A stretch of 64,000 bases of DNA from Streptacidiphilus fuscans (GTDB lineage Bacteria; Actinomycetota; Actinomycetes; Streptomycetales; Streptomycetaceae), in NCBI RefSeq assembly GCF_015690355.1, contig NZ_JADPRT010000004.1, positions 250,330 to 314,329 of the forward strand, written 5' to 3'. The position numbers were made by a program, and so were the translations under genes. The notes beneath the pieces were generated by a model. The model saw only the letters and a program-made list of their open reading frames with translations. It made no database searches and was not told the origin of the DNA. Below are positions 21,588 through 30,198 of the stretch, one piece after another (within the stretch, counting starts at the first letter, position 1; each line of letters opens with the position of its first letter).

Positions 21588-21910
21588 TGCGGCGCTGACG
21601 GTGCGCAAGCCGAGGGGTGAGCCCCACCACACGCCGTAGGGGGTGTACTACCGCCGATAGGAGACCCTATGGGCTGGTTGCTGCACCGACATCCCAAAAT
21701 GTCCGATTTGCAAACGATCGTGCGTCGTAGATAGGGGGGTTGCCCACCCCTCGGCAGCCCCTGCACAGTGGTGGACGTCGGGCCGCGCCGGACGGGCACA
21801 GCCCCCGGGAACGTCGGACCGACCATCTCGCAGAACCGCGACCGTAGGCACTCCCTTGCCTGCTGCGGGACGCGAGAGACCTACCCCCTAGCAAGGAGAT
21901 TTGCTTCAGT
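21588..21910. other. Untranslated region upstream of the lysozyme-like gene
   Basis: 323 bases. Small dyads are visible: ATAGG/CCTAT near 21656-21670 and AGGGG/CCCCT near 21734-21752. A moderately AT-rich stretch at 21690-21735 may contain a promoter, but no convincing -35/-10 pair was found. The c-di-AMP (ydaO) riboswitch that often precedes Streptomyces cell-wall hydrolases was looked for and not recognised. AAGGAG at 21893-21898 is the ribosome binding site of the next gene. Confidence 0.4.
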
Positions 21911-22309
21911 ATGGCTATCCGCATCCCGTCGCTGCGTACCCTGTCCGTCTCCCTCGCCGGCACCGCCGCCCTCGCCTCCGTCGCCGTCATCGGCGCCTCC
22001 GGCATGGCCTCCGCTGCCGCTCCGACCGACGCACAGTCCGTCGCGGCCTCGATCGTTCCCGCGGACCAGCTCGCTTCCTTCGACGCGATCATCTCCCACG
22101 AGAGTGGCTGGAACGTGAACGCGACCAACGCCTCCTCCGGTGCCTACGGCCTGGGCCAGGCCCTGCCGGCCTCCAAGATGGCCTCCGCCGGCGCCGACTG
22201 GCAGACCAACCCGGCGACCCAGATCAAGTGGGCGCTGAGCTACATGAACTCCACCTACGGCAGCCCGAACGCCGCCTGGTCCTTCTGGCAGGCCCACAAC
22301 TGGTACTGA
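21911..22309 (+). CDS. Secreted small lysozyme-like (SLT/Rpf-fold) protein
   Basis: 132 aa; ATG 21911 with AAGGAG 13 bases before it. A signal peptide covers about residues 1-35 (ending GMASAAA). The mature part has the catalytic glutamate in IISHESGWNV and the fold residues SGAYGLGQALP, NPATQIKWALSYM and the terminal SFWQAHNWY, typical of single-domain transglycosylase SLT or aggregation-promoting-factor proteins. It probably cleaves peptidoglycan outside the cell during growth or spore germination. It has no LysM or other wall-binding domain. Confidence 0.85.
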   Translation: MAIRIPSLRTLSVSLAGTAALASVAVIGASGMASAAAPTDAQSVAASIVPADQLASFDAIISHESGWNVNATNASSGAYGLGQALPASKMASAGADWQTNPATQIKWALSYMNSTYGSPNAAWSFWQAHNWY

Positions 22310-22354
22310 TCGGCCCTTGCCGACGGTTCCTCCCGGTCCCTTCCCGGGGCCTTC

Positions 22355-22375
22355 GGAGGAGTGACTCACTCCTCC
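22355..22375. terminator. Short hairpin between convergent genes
   Basis: GGAGGAGTG (22355-22363) pairs with CACTCCTCC (22367-22375) over a 3-base loop. The right arm overlaps the stop end of the CBS-domain gene on the minus strand. Confidence 0.6.
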
Positions 22376-22794
22376 TCGGCGCAGATGGCGGAGACGAACT
22401 CCGCGACGCGCGCCTGCGGCAGATGCCGCGCCACGTCCGCCTCGCTGATCATCCCGATCAGCTTGTGCTCCGGATGATTGATCACCGGAAGCCTGCGGAC
22501 CCGGTGCTGCTCCATCACCCGTAGCACCTGCTCGATGTCGTCGCTGCCCTCGATGGTCAGCGGGCGACCCCGGGCCAGCTCCCCGGCCGTGGTGACGGCC
22601 GGGTCGAGACCGGCCGCGATGCACCTCACGACGATGTCGCGGTCGGTGATGATGCCCATGAGGCGGTCGTTCTCCCCGCAGATGGGCAGCGCGCCCACCC
22701 CGCGGTCCCGCATGAGCTTGGCCGCCACGGCGAGCGACTCGTCCTCGGTGACGCACTGGGCGCCTGCGTGCATGATCTGGTCTGCTGTGGTCAT
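22366..22794 (-). CDS. Tandem CBS-domain protein
   Basis: 142 aa; ATG at 22794 with GGAGG upstream on the minus strand. Two CBS motifs make up almost the whole protein: residues about 8-60 (LPICGENDRLMGIITDRDIV) and 72-130 (LPVINHPEHKLIGMISEADV). CBS pairs bind adenine nucleotides and act as energy or ligand sensors. No effector domain is attached, so the partner is unknown. Such stand-alone proteins are numerous in Streptomyces and often stress-induced. Confidence 0.9.
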   Translation of the reverse strand: MTTADQIMHAGAQCVTEDESLAVAAKLMRDRGVGALPICGENDRLMGIITDRDIVVRCIAAGLDPAVTTAGELARGRPLTIEGSDDIEQVLRVMEQHRVRRLPVINHPEHKLIGMISEADVARHLPQARVAEFVSAICAEEE

Positions 22795-22898
22795 GATGCG
22801 GCCTCCTGTGTCGCGTGGCCTGCAGCACTCTCCTCCGGTTCCCCCGTACTTCGGTTCCTCCCCGCACTTCTCATCGTAGGCTGGCTAGGCTCGGCCGG

Positions 22899-23423
22899 GT
22901 GATCACTCGTACCCCCGTCGTCCGGACCGAACGTCTGCAGCTGTTCCGCCCGACGGCGGACGACCTGGCGGCCGTCGTCGCGGTCCACTCCGATCCCGAG
23001 ACCAACCGCCACAACCCCCACGGCCCCACCCCGCCGAACGCCTGCGAGCAGTGGCTGCACGCCTGGATCGAGCAGTGGGAGCAGCGGGGGATCGGCTATT
23101 TCTCGGTCGGCCTCGCCGACGCGTCCGACGAGATCGTCGGCTTCGCCGGGGTGAAGTTCGCGCCGATCCGGATCGCCGGACGCGACGAGTTCACCGCCTT
23201 CAACCTCTACTACCGCTTCCGGCCCACCGCGTGGGGGCGCGGCTTCGCCGCCGAGGCGGCGGGCGCGGCGCTGGAGTACGCGCGCCCTCTCCATCCGGAC
23301 GTGCCGGTGTACGCGCTGATCCGGAACGACAACACGCCGTCGCTGCGCCTGGCCGCGCGCCTCGGCTTTCACAGCACCCAGGAGGTGGACACCGAAGGAC
23401 GAGGTGTCCACCTCCTGGCATGA
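22899..23423 (+). CDS. GNAT family N-acetyltransferase
   Basis: 174 aa from GTG 22899. An earlier in-frame ATG at 22815 lacks support, while TAGGCT (22886-22891) lies 7 bases before the GTG, the pattern of a leaderless transcript. The start RTPVVRTERLQLFRPTADD and the acetyl-CoA motif (RPTAWGRGFAAEAAGAALEY, about residues 107-126), then RNDNTPSLRLAARLGF, place it with RimJ/RimL-like acetyltransferases. The substrate is unknown. Confidence 0.88.
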   Translation: MITRTPVVRTERLQLFRPTADDLAAVVAVHSDPETNRHNPHGPTPPNACEQWLHAWIEQWEQRGIGYFSVGLADASDEIVGFAGVKFAPIRIAGRDEFTAFNLYYRFRPTAWGRGFAAEAAGAALEYARPLHPDVPVYALIRNDNTPSLRLAARLGFHSTQEVDTEGRGVHLLA

Positions 23424-23583
23424 GCAGGGCGCGAGTGAACGGCGCACGCTGACCACTGGACGAAGACTGCTGACTCCCTGTGAATTGGCAGGGACAGAGG
23501 TGACGGACCTGCCAAAGCGGGCAGGACTTGGGGCGAATGTCCCGGTAGGTTCGCCTTTCTGATGGGTCGCGAGCTCGGGGAAC

Positions 23584-23602
23584 TCCCAGGCTTGTCCCAG
23601 GC
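23584..23602 (+). promoter_or_regulatory. 11-bp-spaced direct repeat upstream of the adaptor gene
   Basis: TCCCAGGC occurs at 23584-23591 and again at 23595-23602, exactly 11 bp apart, about 35-50 bp before ATG 23635. One-helical-turn direct repeats are the usual site shape for OmpR/PhoB-type response regulators. No such regulator is encoded nearby, so the assignment is tentative. The rest of 23424-23583 shows nothing clear. Confidence 0.4.
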
Positions 23603-23634
23603 CCCGACAGGTCGGCGGGCCACGCTGTCGCGAC

Positions 23635-25200
23635 ATGAAGGTGCTTCCCCGGCGGCGTAGGGCCGCCCTGTCGTATGCCGTAGTGGGCGTTGTGCTGGTG
23701 GCGGGCGCGGGCGGCGCCTACGCGGCCGTGGACGACGGCAGTTCCACCGCGAAGACCCAGACCAAGACCGCGACCGTCGCCCAGGGCACGGTGGAGTCGA
23801 CGGTCGACGGCTCCGGTTCGCTGGTCTCACCCTCCGACGCGGGGGTCAACTTCGTCACCGGTGGCACGCTGACCGAGGTCGCGGTGGCCCCCGGCGAGAA
23901 GGTCACCCAGGGAGAAGTCCTGGCGAAGGTCGATCCGACCACCGCGGACGAGGCGCTCAGCGCCGCGCAGACCGCGCTGACCTCGGCTCAGGCGAACCTG
24001 GCCAGTGTGGAGGCGGGCAACAACTCCACCCCGGCCACGGGTTCGGGCGCGACCGGATCCGGTGGCGGCGCGGGGGCACGTTCGGGCGGTGGGCAGGGTG
24101 GCGGGGCAGGTGGTTCCGGCGGTTCTACAGGCTCCCGCCCCGGTGGCACCCCGTCGTCCGGCCGCTCCGGCTCACCGAGGCCGCGTCCGCCGAAGCCCAG
24201 CGGCACGCCGTCGGCCGGCCCGTCCACGAGGCCGACCGCGCCCGCGTCCTCCTCCCCGTCCGCGTCGGCCTCTCCAAGCGCCTCACAGTCGGCCTCGCAG
24301 GCGGTCTCGCAGGCGGTCTCGCAGGCGGTCTCGCAGTCGGGCGCGGCCGGTGGCGTGGTCCAGGCCGCCGCCATGTCCGACGTGCTGGCGGTGACCGCCG
24401 CCAGCGCCACGCCCACCGTGAACCCGGTGCAGTTGGCCGACGCCGAGGAGCAGGTGACCTCGGCTCAGAACGCCGTGACCGCCGCGAAGGCGGAGGTGGC
24501 CGGCACGGTCATCACCGCGCCGCTGAGCGGCACGGTTGCCTCGGTGGCCGGCAAGGTCGGCCAGACCGTCTCCGGCTCCGGCGGCGGCTCCTCGTCGAGC
24601 TCCGGTTCCGGCTCCGCTTCGAGCTCACCCTCCGGGTTCGTGGTCATCACCAACCCCACCGGGATGGAGGTGAGCGCCGACTTCTCGGAGGCCGACTCGC
24701 TGAAGTTGCAAGCGGGACAGTCCGCCACGGTGACCCTGAACGCGTCCGGCGCCACGCTTCAGGCCAAGGTGCTGTCGATCAGCTCGATCCCCGTGAGCAG
24801 CAGCTCCTCCGGCTCCGGGGGCGGAGGCGGCGGCGGTGGCGGCGGTTCCTCGACCGCGGTGCGGTATGCCGCGACGATGGTCGTCACCGGTGACACCAGC
24901 AACCTGCAGACAGGCCTCAGCGCCAGCGTCCAGGTGGTCACCAGCAGCGCCGCGGACGCCCTCTATGTGCCGACCACGGCGGTGACCGGTGCCGGCGGTA
25001 CCAGCGGCAGCATGGTGACCCTCGTCCGCGCCGACGGCAGCACCACCAGGGAGCCGGTCACGCTGGGCGTCGAGAGTGACACCGCGGTGCAGATCACCAG
25101 TGGCGTCAGCCTGGGCCAGAAGGTCGAGCTGACGGTGGTCTCGGCCGGCGGCAGCAACGGCTTCCCGAGCGACGCGTTCCCCGGCGGGGCCGGCAACTGA
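23635..25200 (+). CDS. HlyD/MacA-like membrane fusion (adaptor) protein with Gly/Ser-rich inserts
   Basis: 521 aa; ATG 23635. A single membrane segment lies near residues 12-32 (SYAVVGVVLVAGAGGAYAAV). The split lipoyl domain begins near 48 (GTVESTVDGSGSL) and resumes near 285 (VITAPLSGTVASVAG). A beta-barrel and a C-terminal membrane-proximal domain follow. The helical hairpin is interrupted by about 100 residues of Gly, Ser and Pro-rich sequence including (SQAV)n at residues 220-235, and further poly-Ser and poly-Gly runs occur near 315 and 395. Adaptors of this type normally precede a MacB ABC ATPase and permease; neither is present here. Confidence 0.8.
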   Translation: MKVLPRRRRAALSYAVVGVVLVAGAGGAYAAVDDGSSTAKTQTKTATVAQGTVESTVDGSGSLVSPSDAGVNFVTGGTLTEVAVAPGEKVTQGEVLAKVDPTTADEALSAAQTALTSAQANLASVEAGNNSTPATGSGATGSGGGAGARSGGGQGGGAGGSGGSTGSRPGGTPSSGRSGSPRPRPPKPSGTPSAGPSTRPTAPASSSPSASASPSASQSASQAVSQAVSQAVSQSGAAGGVVQAAAMSDVLAVTAASATPTVNPVQLADAEEQVTSAQNAVTAAKAEVAGTVITAPLSGTVASVAGKVGQTVSGSGGGSSSSSGSGSASSSPSGFVVITNPTGMEVSADFSEADSLKLQAGQSATVTLNASGATLQAKVLSISSIPVSSSSSGSGGGGGGGGGGSSTAVRYAATMVVTGDTSNLQTGLSASVQVVTSSAADALYVPTTAVTGAGGTSGSMVTLVRADGSTTREPVTLGVESDTAVQITSGVSLGQKVELTVVSAGGSNGFPSDAFPGGAGN

Positions 25201-25246
25201 GCGGCGCGGGCGGCTGAGGGGTCGGCGGGCCGGATGCACAGCCTGA

Positions 25247-25290
25247 TGACAGGCTCTCCGGCGTGGGCTGACAGGTGGGACTCCTAGCGT
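25247..25290 (+). promoter_or_regulatory. Candidate regulated promoter of the ArnT-like gene
   Basis: TGACAGG occurs at 25247-25253 and 25269-25275, 22 bp (two turns) apart, followed by TAGCGT (25285-25290) as a possible -10. The second copy sits 9 bp before the -10, where an OmpR-type activator would replace a -35 element. The binding protein is unknown. Confidence 0.4.
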
Positions 25291-25329
25291 CAGGGAACGA
25301 ACCACCCCCTGACTCCAGGAGACCACTGC

Positions 25330-27675
25330 ATGTCCACCTCACTCTCGGAGCCGCTCCCCTCGGGTGCCCCGAGCCATGACCCCGGGAAGGCCGATGAACC
25401 GGGCCGACCCGTGCGCGGATGGCGTCGGCTCCTGTTCGGCTCCGGCTCGCAGCCGCGCTGGGTACGACCGGCGTTCTGGGGGCTGCTGCTGGTCACCGCG
25501 GTCCTCTACCTCTGGGGACTGGGCGCGTCCGGCAACGCCAACTCCTTCTATGCGGCGTCGGTCTGGGCCGGTACCAAGAGCTGGAAGGCGCTGTTCTTCG
25601 CGGCCCTCGACCCGAGCAACGCGATCACCGTGGACAAGCCTCCGGCGGCCCTGTGGGTGATGGCGCTCTCCGGGCGGATCTTCGGCTTCAACAGCTGGAG
25701 CATGCTGGTTCCGCAGGCGCTGGAAGGCGTCCTCGCGGTCGGGCTGCTCTACTCGGCGGTACGCCGCTGGTTCGGCCCGGCAGCCGGACTGATCGGCGGA
25801 TTCGTGCTGGCCTTCACACCGGTCGCGGCGCTGATGTTCCGGTTCAACAACCCCGACGCGATGCTGGTGCTGCTGATGGTGCTGGCCTGCTGGGCGATGG
25901 TCCGGGCGGTCGAGAACGGACGGGTGCGCTGGGTGGTGCTTGCCGGCGCCGCCGTGGGCTTCGCCTTCCTGGCGAAGATGATGCAGGGCTACGTGATCAT
26001 CCCGGCGCTGGCGCTGGCCTACCTCTGGGCGGCGCCGGTCTCGTTGGGCAAGCGGTTCCTGCACATGCTCTGGGGAGCGCTGGCGATCGTCGTGTCGACC
26101 GGCTGGTTCGTCCTCGCGGTCGCGCTGTGGCCGGCCTCGTCGCGCCCGTTCATCGGCGGGTCCAGCAACAACAGCGAGTGGCAGTTGGCCATCGGTTACA
26201 ACGGCCTCGGCCGCGTCTTCGGCGGTGACGGCAACCCCAGCAGCGGCGGCGGGGGCGCGGGCCCCGGCGGCGGAGGCGGCGCGAGCGGCATGTTCGGCGG
26301 CGCCACCGGGATCACCCGGATGTTCAGCTCCACCTTCGGCGGCGAGATCTCCTGGCTGCTGCCGACCGCCCTGATCGCGCTGGTCGCGCTGCTGGTCTTC
26401 GCCTGGCGTGCCCCGCGCACCGACCGGGTGCGGGCGGCGGCGCTGCTGTGGGGCGGCTGGCTGGTCGTCAACGGCGTCCTCTTCAGCTTTATGAGCGGGA
26501 TCATCCACCCCTACTACACGGTGGCGATCGCCCCGCCGATCGCGGCGCTGGTCGGCATCGGCGCGGCCGAGATGTGGCGTCGCAGGGACGACGTCCGGGC
26601 CCGGACGGTGCTGGCGCTGATGACGGCGGCGGCCGGGGTCTGGGCGTTCGTCCTGCTGGACCGGGACGCGTCCTGGCTGCCGTGGTTGCGGTGGGCGGTG
26701 CTCGTCCTGGCCCTGGCCGGTGCGGCGGCGCTGGTGGCGGTCGCCCAGGCGCGGCGCGCGATGGCGGTCACCGCTGTCGTGGTCTCGCTGGTCGGCGGCC
26801 TCGGCGGCGGAGCCGCGTGGGCCGTGGCCACCGCGTCCCAGCCGCACAGCGGCTCCATTCCCACCTCCGGGCCCAGCGGCGCCGGAGGGGCGGGCGGGTT
26901 CGGCGGCGGTATGCCCGGCGGCGGTCAGGGCGGCGCGTCGGCGGAGATGCGGAAGTACATCCAGGAGACGTTCGGCGGCCGCGCGGGCGGGACGGGTGGC
27001 TCGGGCGGCGCCTCCTCGTTCGGCGGCGGCATGGGCGGTCCGGACGGCGGCACCGCCAACTCCGCGCTGGTCAAGCTGCTGAAGAGCACGAACACCCGCT
27101 GGGCGGCGGCCACGGTCGGCTCGCAGCAGGCGGCGAGCCTGGAGCTCACCAGCTACAAGGCCGTGATGGCGATGGGCGGCTTCAGCGGTAGCGACAACTC
27201 GCCGACGCTGGCCCAGTTCGAGCAGTACGTGGCCCAAGGCGAGATCCACTACCTGATCGCCGGAGGCGGGATGTCCGGCGGGACGTCGGGCAGCGCGACC
27301 GGGGGCACGTCCGGCGGTGGCCGGAGCACCGGCGGCTCGACCGGAACCGCCGGCTCGACCGGCTTGCCCGGGTCCGGCGGTTCGAACGCTCCGGGCGGCG
27401 CAACGAGCGGCGCACCGTCCCGGACGGCCAGTGGGGAGTTCCCCGGCGGGCCGGGTGGGTTCCCCGGCGGCGAGGGCGGTTTCGGCGAGACGCGCGGTGG
27501 GTCGGGCGGATTGCCCGGCGGCGCAGCGGGCGGCGCGGGAGGCGGCGCAGGAGGCATGTTCGGCGGGACCAGCAGCAACCAGATCAGCCAGATCGAGTCG
27601 TGGGTGAAGGCCCACTACAAGGCGATCACGGTGGGCGGCCAGACCGTCTACGACCTGACCCAGCCCAAGAGCTGA
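25330..27675 (+). CDS. ArnT/PMT-like glycosyltransferase (GT39-type) with Gly-rich loops
   Basis: 781 aa; ATG 25330 after AGGAGA. Multi-spanning membrane enzyme. The N-terminal first outer loop holds NANSFYAASVWAGTKSWKA and DPSNAITVDKPP (acidic catalytic region), and there are about 11-12 membrane segments to residue 510. The family moves sugars from polyprenyl phosphate to proteins, lipids or wall polymers outside the membrane. Two features stand out: a Gly-rich insert near residues 305-325 and a 200-residue extracellular C-terminus rich in Gly, Ser and Thr around a small conserved domain. It follows the adaptor gene by 129 bp on the same strand. Confidence 0.85.
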   Translation: MSTSLSEPLPSGAPSHDPGKADEPGRPVRGWRRLLFGSGSQPRWVRPAFWGLLLVTAVLYLWGLGASGNANSFYAASVWAGTKSWKALFFAALDPSNAITVDKPPAALWVMALSGRIFGFNSWSMLVPQALEGVLAVGLLYSAVRRWFGPAAGLIGGFVLAFTPVAALMFRFNNPDAMLVLLMVLACWAMVRAVENGRVRWVVLAGAAVGFAFLAKMMQGYVIIPALALAYLWAAPVSLGKRFLHMLWGALAIVVSTGWFVLAVALWPASSRPFIGGSSNNSEWQLAIGYNGLGRVFGGDGNPSSGGGGAGPGGGGGASGMFGGATGITRMFSSTFGGEISWLLPTALIALVALLVFAWRAPRTDRVRAAALLWGGWLVVNGVLFSFMSGIIHPYYTVAIAPPIAALVGIGAAEMWRRRDDVRARTVLALMTAAAGVWAFVLLDRDASWLPWLRWAVLVLALAGAAALVAVAQARRAMAVTAVVVSLVGGLGGGAAWAVATASQPHSGSIPTSGPSGAGGAGGFGGGMPGGGQGGASAEMRKYIQETFGGRAGGTGGSGGASSFGGGMGGPDGGTANSALVKLLKSTNTRWAAATVGSQQAASLELTSYKAVMAMGGFSGSDNSPTLAQFEQYVAQGEIHYLIAGGGMSGGTSGSATGGTSGGGRSTGGSTGTAGSTGLPGSGGSNAPGGATSGAPSRTASGEFPGGPGGFPGGEGGFGETRGGSGGLPGGAAGGAGGGAGGMFGGTSSNQISQIESWVKAHYKAITVGGQTVYDLTQPKS

Positions 27676-27797
27676 CACTGCATCACCCCAGGGGCCGGTC
27701 CGCGCACGCGGGCCGGTCCCGTCGTGTCCGCGCGCACGGCCGCTCCAGGCGGTGCCGAGGGCTGGATCAAAGGTCTGAATGGTGGTTCACTTCTTTC

Positions 27798-28412
27798 ATG
27801 GCCTACCGCGAGACCCCCGCCGTGCGACGTCGCCTCGACGCCGCACGCGACCGGCTGGTCGCCGAGGCCACGGACGTCGTGGCCGAGGTGGGCTGGGCCG
27901 GGGCGTCGGTGACGGCGGTGGCCGCTGCCGCCGGGATGTCGGCGGGCTCCGTCTACCAGCACTTCTCGTCCAAGGCGGCGCTGGCCGTCGAGGTCTTCCG
28001 GCGCGCCTCCGGGCGTGAGGTGGAGGTGCTCGGCGAGGTGCTGCGGGACGGCGGCGGGGATCCGGTCGAGCGGCTCGCGCACGGGGTCGAGGTCTTCGCG
28101 CGGCGCGCGATGGAGCGTCGCGGGCTGGCGTACGCGCTGCTCGCCGCGCCGGCCGACCCGGCCGTCGGCGCGGAACGGCTGGAGTACCGCCGCCGCTACC
28201 GTGCGCTCTTCGCGGAGGTGGTCCGCGAGGGCGTCGCAGCTGGGCTGCTGCCGGAGCAGGACCCCGGGATCACCGCCGCCGCGCTCACCGGCGCGATCGG
28301 CGAGATCCTCGTCGATCCGCTCGTCGACCCGTCGGACGCCGCCGAGCGCCTGGTCGCCGAACTGCGTGCCCTGTCCCTGCGCTGTGCGGGCGCCTCGCCC
28401 GCCCCTGCCTGA
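27798..28412 (+). CDS. TetR family regulator adjacent to the AidB-like gene
   Basis: 204 aa from ATG 27798. The frame is open upstream into the previous gene, but MAYRETPAVRRRLDAARDRL is a typical TetR N-terminus. The helix-turn-helix is GASVTAVAAAAGMSAGSVYQ followed by HFSSKAALAVEVF (about residues 33-64). It lies 21 bp before the acyl-CoA dehydrogenase-like gene, with GGAGG between, so the two form one unit and the regulator probably controls it. The ligand may be an acyl-CoA, judging only from the neighbour. Confidence 0.88.
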   Translation: MAYRETPAVRRRLDAARDRLVAEATDVVAEVGWAGASVTAVAAAAGMSAGSVYQHFSSKAALAVEVFRRASGREVEVLGEVLRDGGGDPVERLAHGVEVFARRAMERRGLAYALLAAPADPAVGAERLEYRRRYRALFAEVVREGVAAGLLPEQDPGITAAALTGAIGEILVDPLVDPSDAAERLVAELRALSLRCAGASPAPA

Positions 28413-28433
28413 TCTCGACCGACGGAGGATCCG

Positions 28434-30110
28434 ATGAGCACCGCCGCTGACCTGCCGCTGCGCAGCGAGCCGAGCGCCCGTACGCACGAGGTGACCAACC
28501 AGGTCCCGCCGCTTGCGGGCCATGACGTCGCCGCGGACCCGGTGCTGATCGAGGGCCTGCGCCGCGAGGGCGCGGGCTGGTACGAGGAGGACCTGCACCG
28601 GGTCGGGCGGCTGGCCGGCAGCGAGGAGGTCCAGCACTGGGCCGACCAGGCCAACCGCCACGAGCCCGAACTGCGCACCCATGACCGGTACGGCAACCGC
28701 ATCGACGAGGTGGAGTTCCACCCCGCCTACCACCAGCTGATGGACGTCGCCGTCCGCGAGGGCATGGCGGGCGCGCCGTGGGTCGACGCCCGTCCCGGCG
28801 TCCATGTCGCCCGCGCCGCCGCCTTCATGACCTGGAGCACCGCCGAGGCCGGGCACGGCTGCCCGATCTCGATGACCTACGCCGTCGTCCCCGCGCTCCG
28901 GGCGCAGCCCGAACTCGCCGCCCAGTACGAGCCGTTGCTGGCCAGCCGGGTCTACGACCCCGGGCTGCGCGCCCCGCTCGGCAAGCGCGGGCTGCTGGCC
29001 GGGATGGGCATGACGGAGAAGCAGGGCGGGACCGACGTCCGCGCCAACACCACCACCGCCGTCGAGCGCCCGGACGGCACCTGGCGGCTGCGCGGCCACA
29101 AGTGGTTCACCAGCGCGCCGATGAACGACGTGTTCCTGGTCCTGGCGCAGGCGCCCGGCGGGCTCTCCTGCTTCCTGGTGCCGCGCGTGCTGCCGGACGG
29201 CAGTCGGAACACCTTCCGGATCCAGCGGCTCAAGGACAAGCTCGGCAACCGCTCGAACGCCAGCAGCGAGCCGGAGTTCGACGACACCGTCGCCTGGCTC
29301 GTCGGCCCGCAGGGGCAGGGCGTGCGGACCATCATCGACATGGTCACCATGACACGGCTCGACTGCATCCTGGGTTCCGCCTCCGGCACCCGCGCCGCGC
29401 TGGCCCAGGCGGCGCACCACGTCCGGTACCGGTCGGTCTTCGGCGCCAAGCTGATCGACCAGGCGTTGATGCGCAACGTCGTCGCCGACCTGGCGCTGGA
29501 GTCCGAGGCGGCCACCACGCTCGCGCTGCGCGTCGCGGGCGCGGCCGACCGGGCCCAGCGTGGCGACGCGGGAGAGCGGGCCTTCCTGCGGCTCGCCACC
29601 GCCGTCGGCAAGTTCTGGGTCTGCAAGCGTCAGCCCGCAGCCGTGGTGGAGGCGCTGGAGTGCCTCGGTGGCAACGGTTATGACGAGACGTCGGGAATGC
29701 CCCGGCTGTATCGCGAGGCCCCGCTCAACGGGATCTGGGAGGGCTCCGGCAACGTCCAGGCCCTCGACGTGCTCCGCGCGCTGGCCCGCGAGCCGGAGTC
29801 GCTGCACGCCTTCGCCGCCGAGATCGAGGCCGCCAAGGGCGCCGACGCCCGCCTCGACGCGTCCTGGGACGCGGTCCGCGCGGAGCTCGCCGATCCGGAG
29901 CAGGCCGAACTGCGCGCCCGCCGCCTGGTCGAGCGCCTGGCACTGACGCTCCAGGCCTCGCTACTGGTCCGGCACGCGCCGGCGGCCGTCGCCGACGCGT
30001 TCTGCGCCTCGCGGCTCGGCGCGGACCGCTCGCTGGTCTTCGGCGCACTGCCGACCGGGCTGGACCTCGCGGCCGTGATCGAGCGGACGCCGACCGGTCT
30101 GGGTGGCTGA
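28434..30110 (+). CDS. AidB-like acyl-CoA dehydrogenase family protein
   Basis: 558 aa; ATG 28434 with GGAGGA upstream. AidB hallmarks are present: the N-terminal TNQVPPL segment, AGMGMTEKQGGTDVRANTT near residue 184, the substrate-binding MTRLDC, the FAD/C-terminal ALECLGGNGYDE, and REAPLNGIWEGSGNVQALD. E. coli AidB is a DNA-binding flavoprotein induced by alkylation and shows weak isovaleryl-CoA dehydrogenase activity; many actinobacterial relatives are plain acyl-CoA dehydrogenases of unknown substrate. Pairing with a TetR regulator instead of Ada favours a metabolic role, but this is not settled. Confidence 0.88.
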   Translation: MSTAADLPLRSEPSARTHEVTNQVPPLAGHDVAADPVLIEGLRREGAGWYEEDLHRVGRLAGSEEVQHWADQANRHEPELRTHDRYGNRIDEVEFHPAYHQLMDVAVREGMAGAPWVDARPGVHVARAAAFMTWSTAEAGHGCPISMTYAVVPALRAQPELAAQYEPLLASRVYDPGLRAPLGKRGLLAGMGMTEKQGGTDVRANTTTAVERPDGTWRLRGHKWFTSAPMNDVFLVLAQAPGGLSCFLVPRVLPDGSRNTFRIQRLKDKLGNRSNASSEPEFDDTVAWLVGPQGQGVRTIIDMVTMTRLDCILGSASGTRAALAQAAHHVRYRSVFGAKLIDQALMRNVVADLALESEAATTLALRVAGAADRAQRGDAGERAFLRLATAVGKFWVCKRQPAAVVEALECLGGNGYDETSGMPRLYREAPLNGIWEGSGNVQALDVLRALAREPESLHAFAAEIEAAKGADARLDASWDAVRAELADPEQAELRARRLVERLALTLQASLLVRHAPAAVADAFCASRLGADRSLVFGALPTGLDLAAVIERTPTGLGG

Positions 30111-30198
30111 GGCCTGAGGGCCCTTTGGCGACCGGGGCCTGGCGGTGGCCGGCCGGCGGCGGGGAGCCGGCAAGCGGGATCTGACAAGCTGTGCACCC

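Noticed and set aside
20772-21632. Long N-terminal extension of the serine hydrolase across the tetR gene
   Set aside because: The frame is open on the minus strand, but the extension has no homology, crosses three operators, and a ribosome binding site supports the start at 20771.
21600-21910. c-di-AMP (ydaO) riboswitch upstream of the lysozyme-like gene
   Set aside because: Such genes often have one in Streptomyces, but the conserved GACAGCU-ACCUCGCAGGC end and the GGGGGA-CC core are not present. Only small unrelated stems were seen.
23635-25200. Collagen-like or silk-like structural protein
   Set aside because: The Gly/Ser-rich runs are irregular, and the lipoyl, barrel and membrane-anchor parts of an HlyD-type adaptor are clear on either side.
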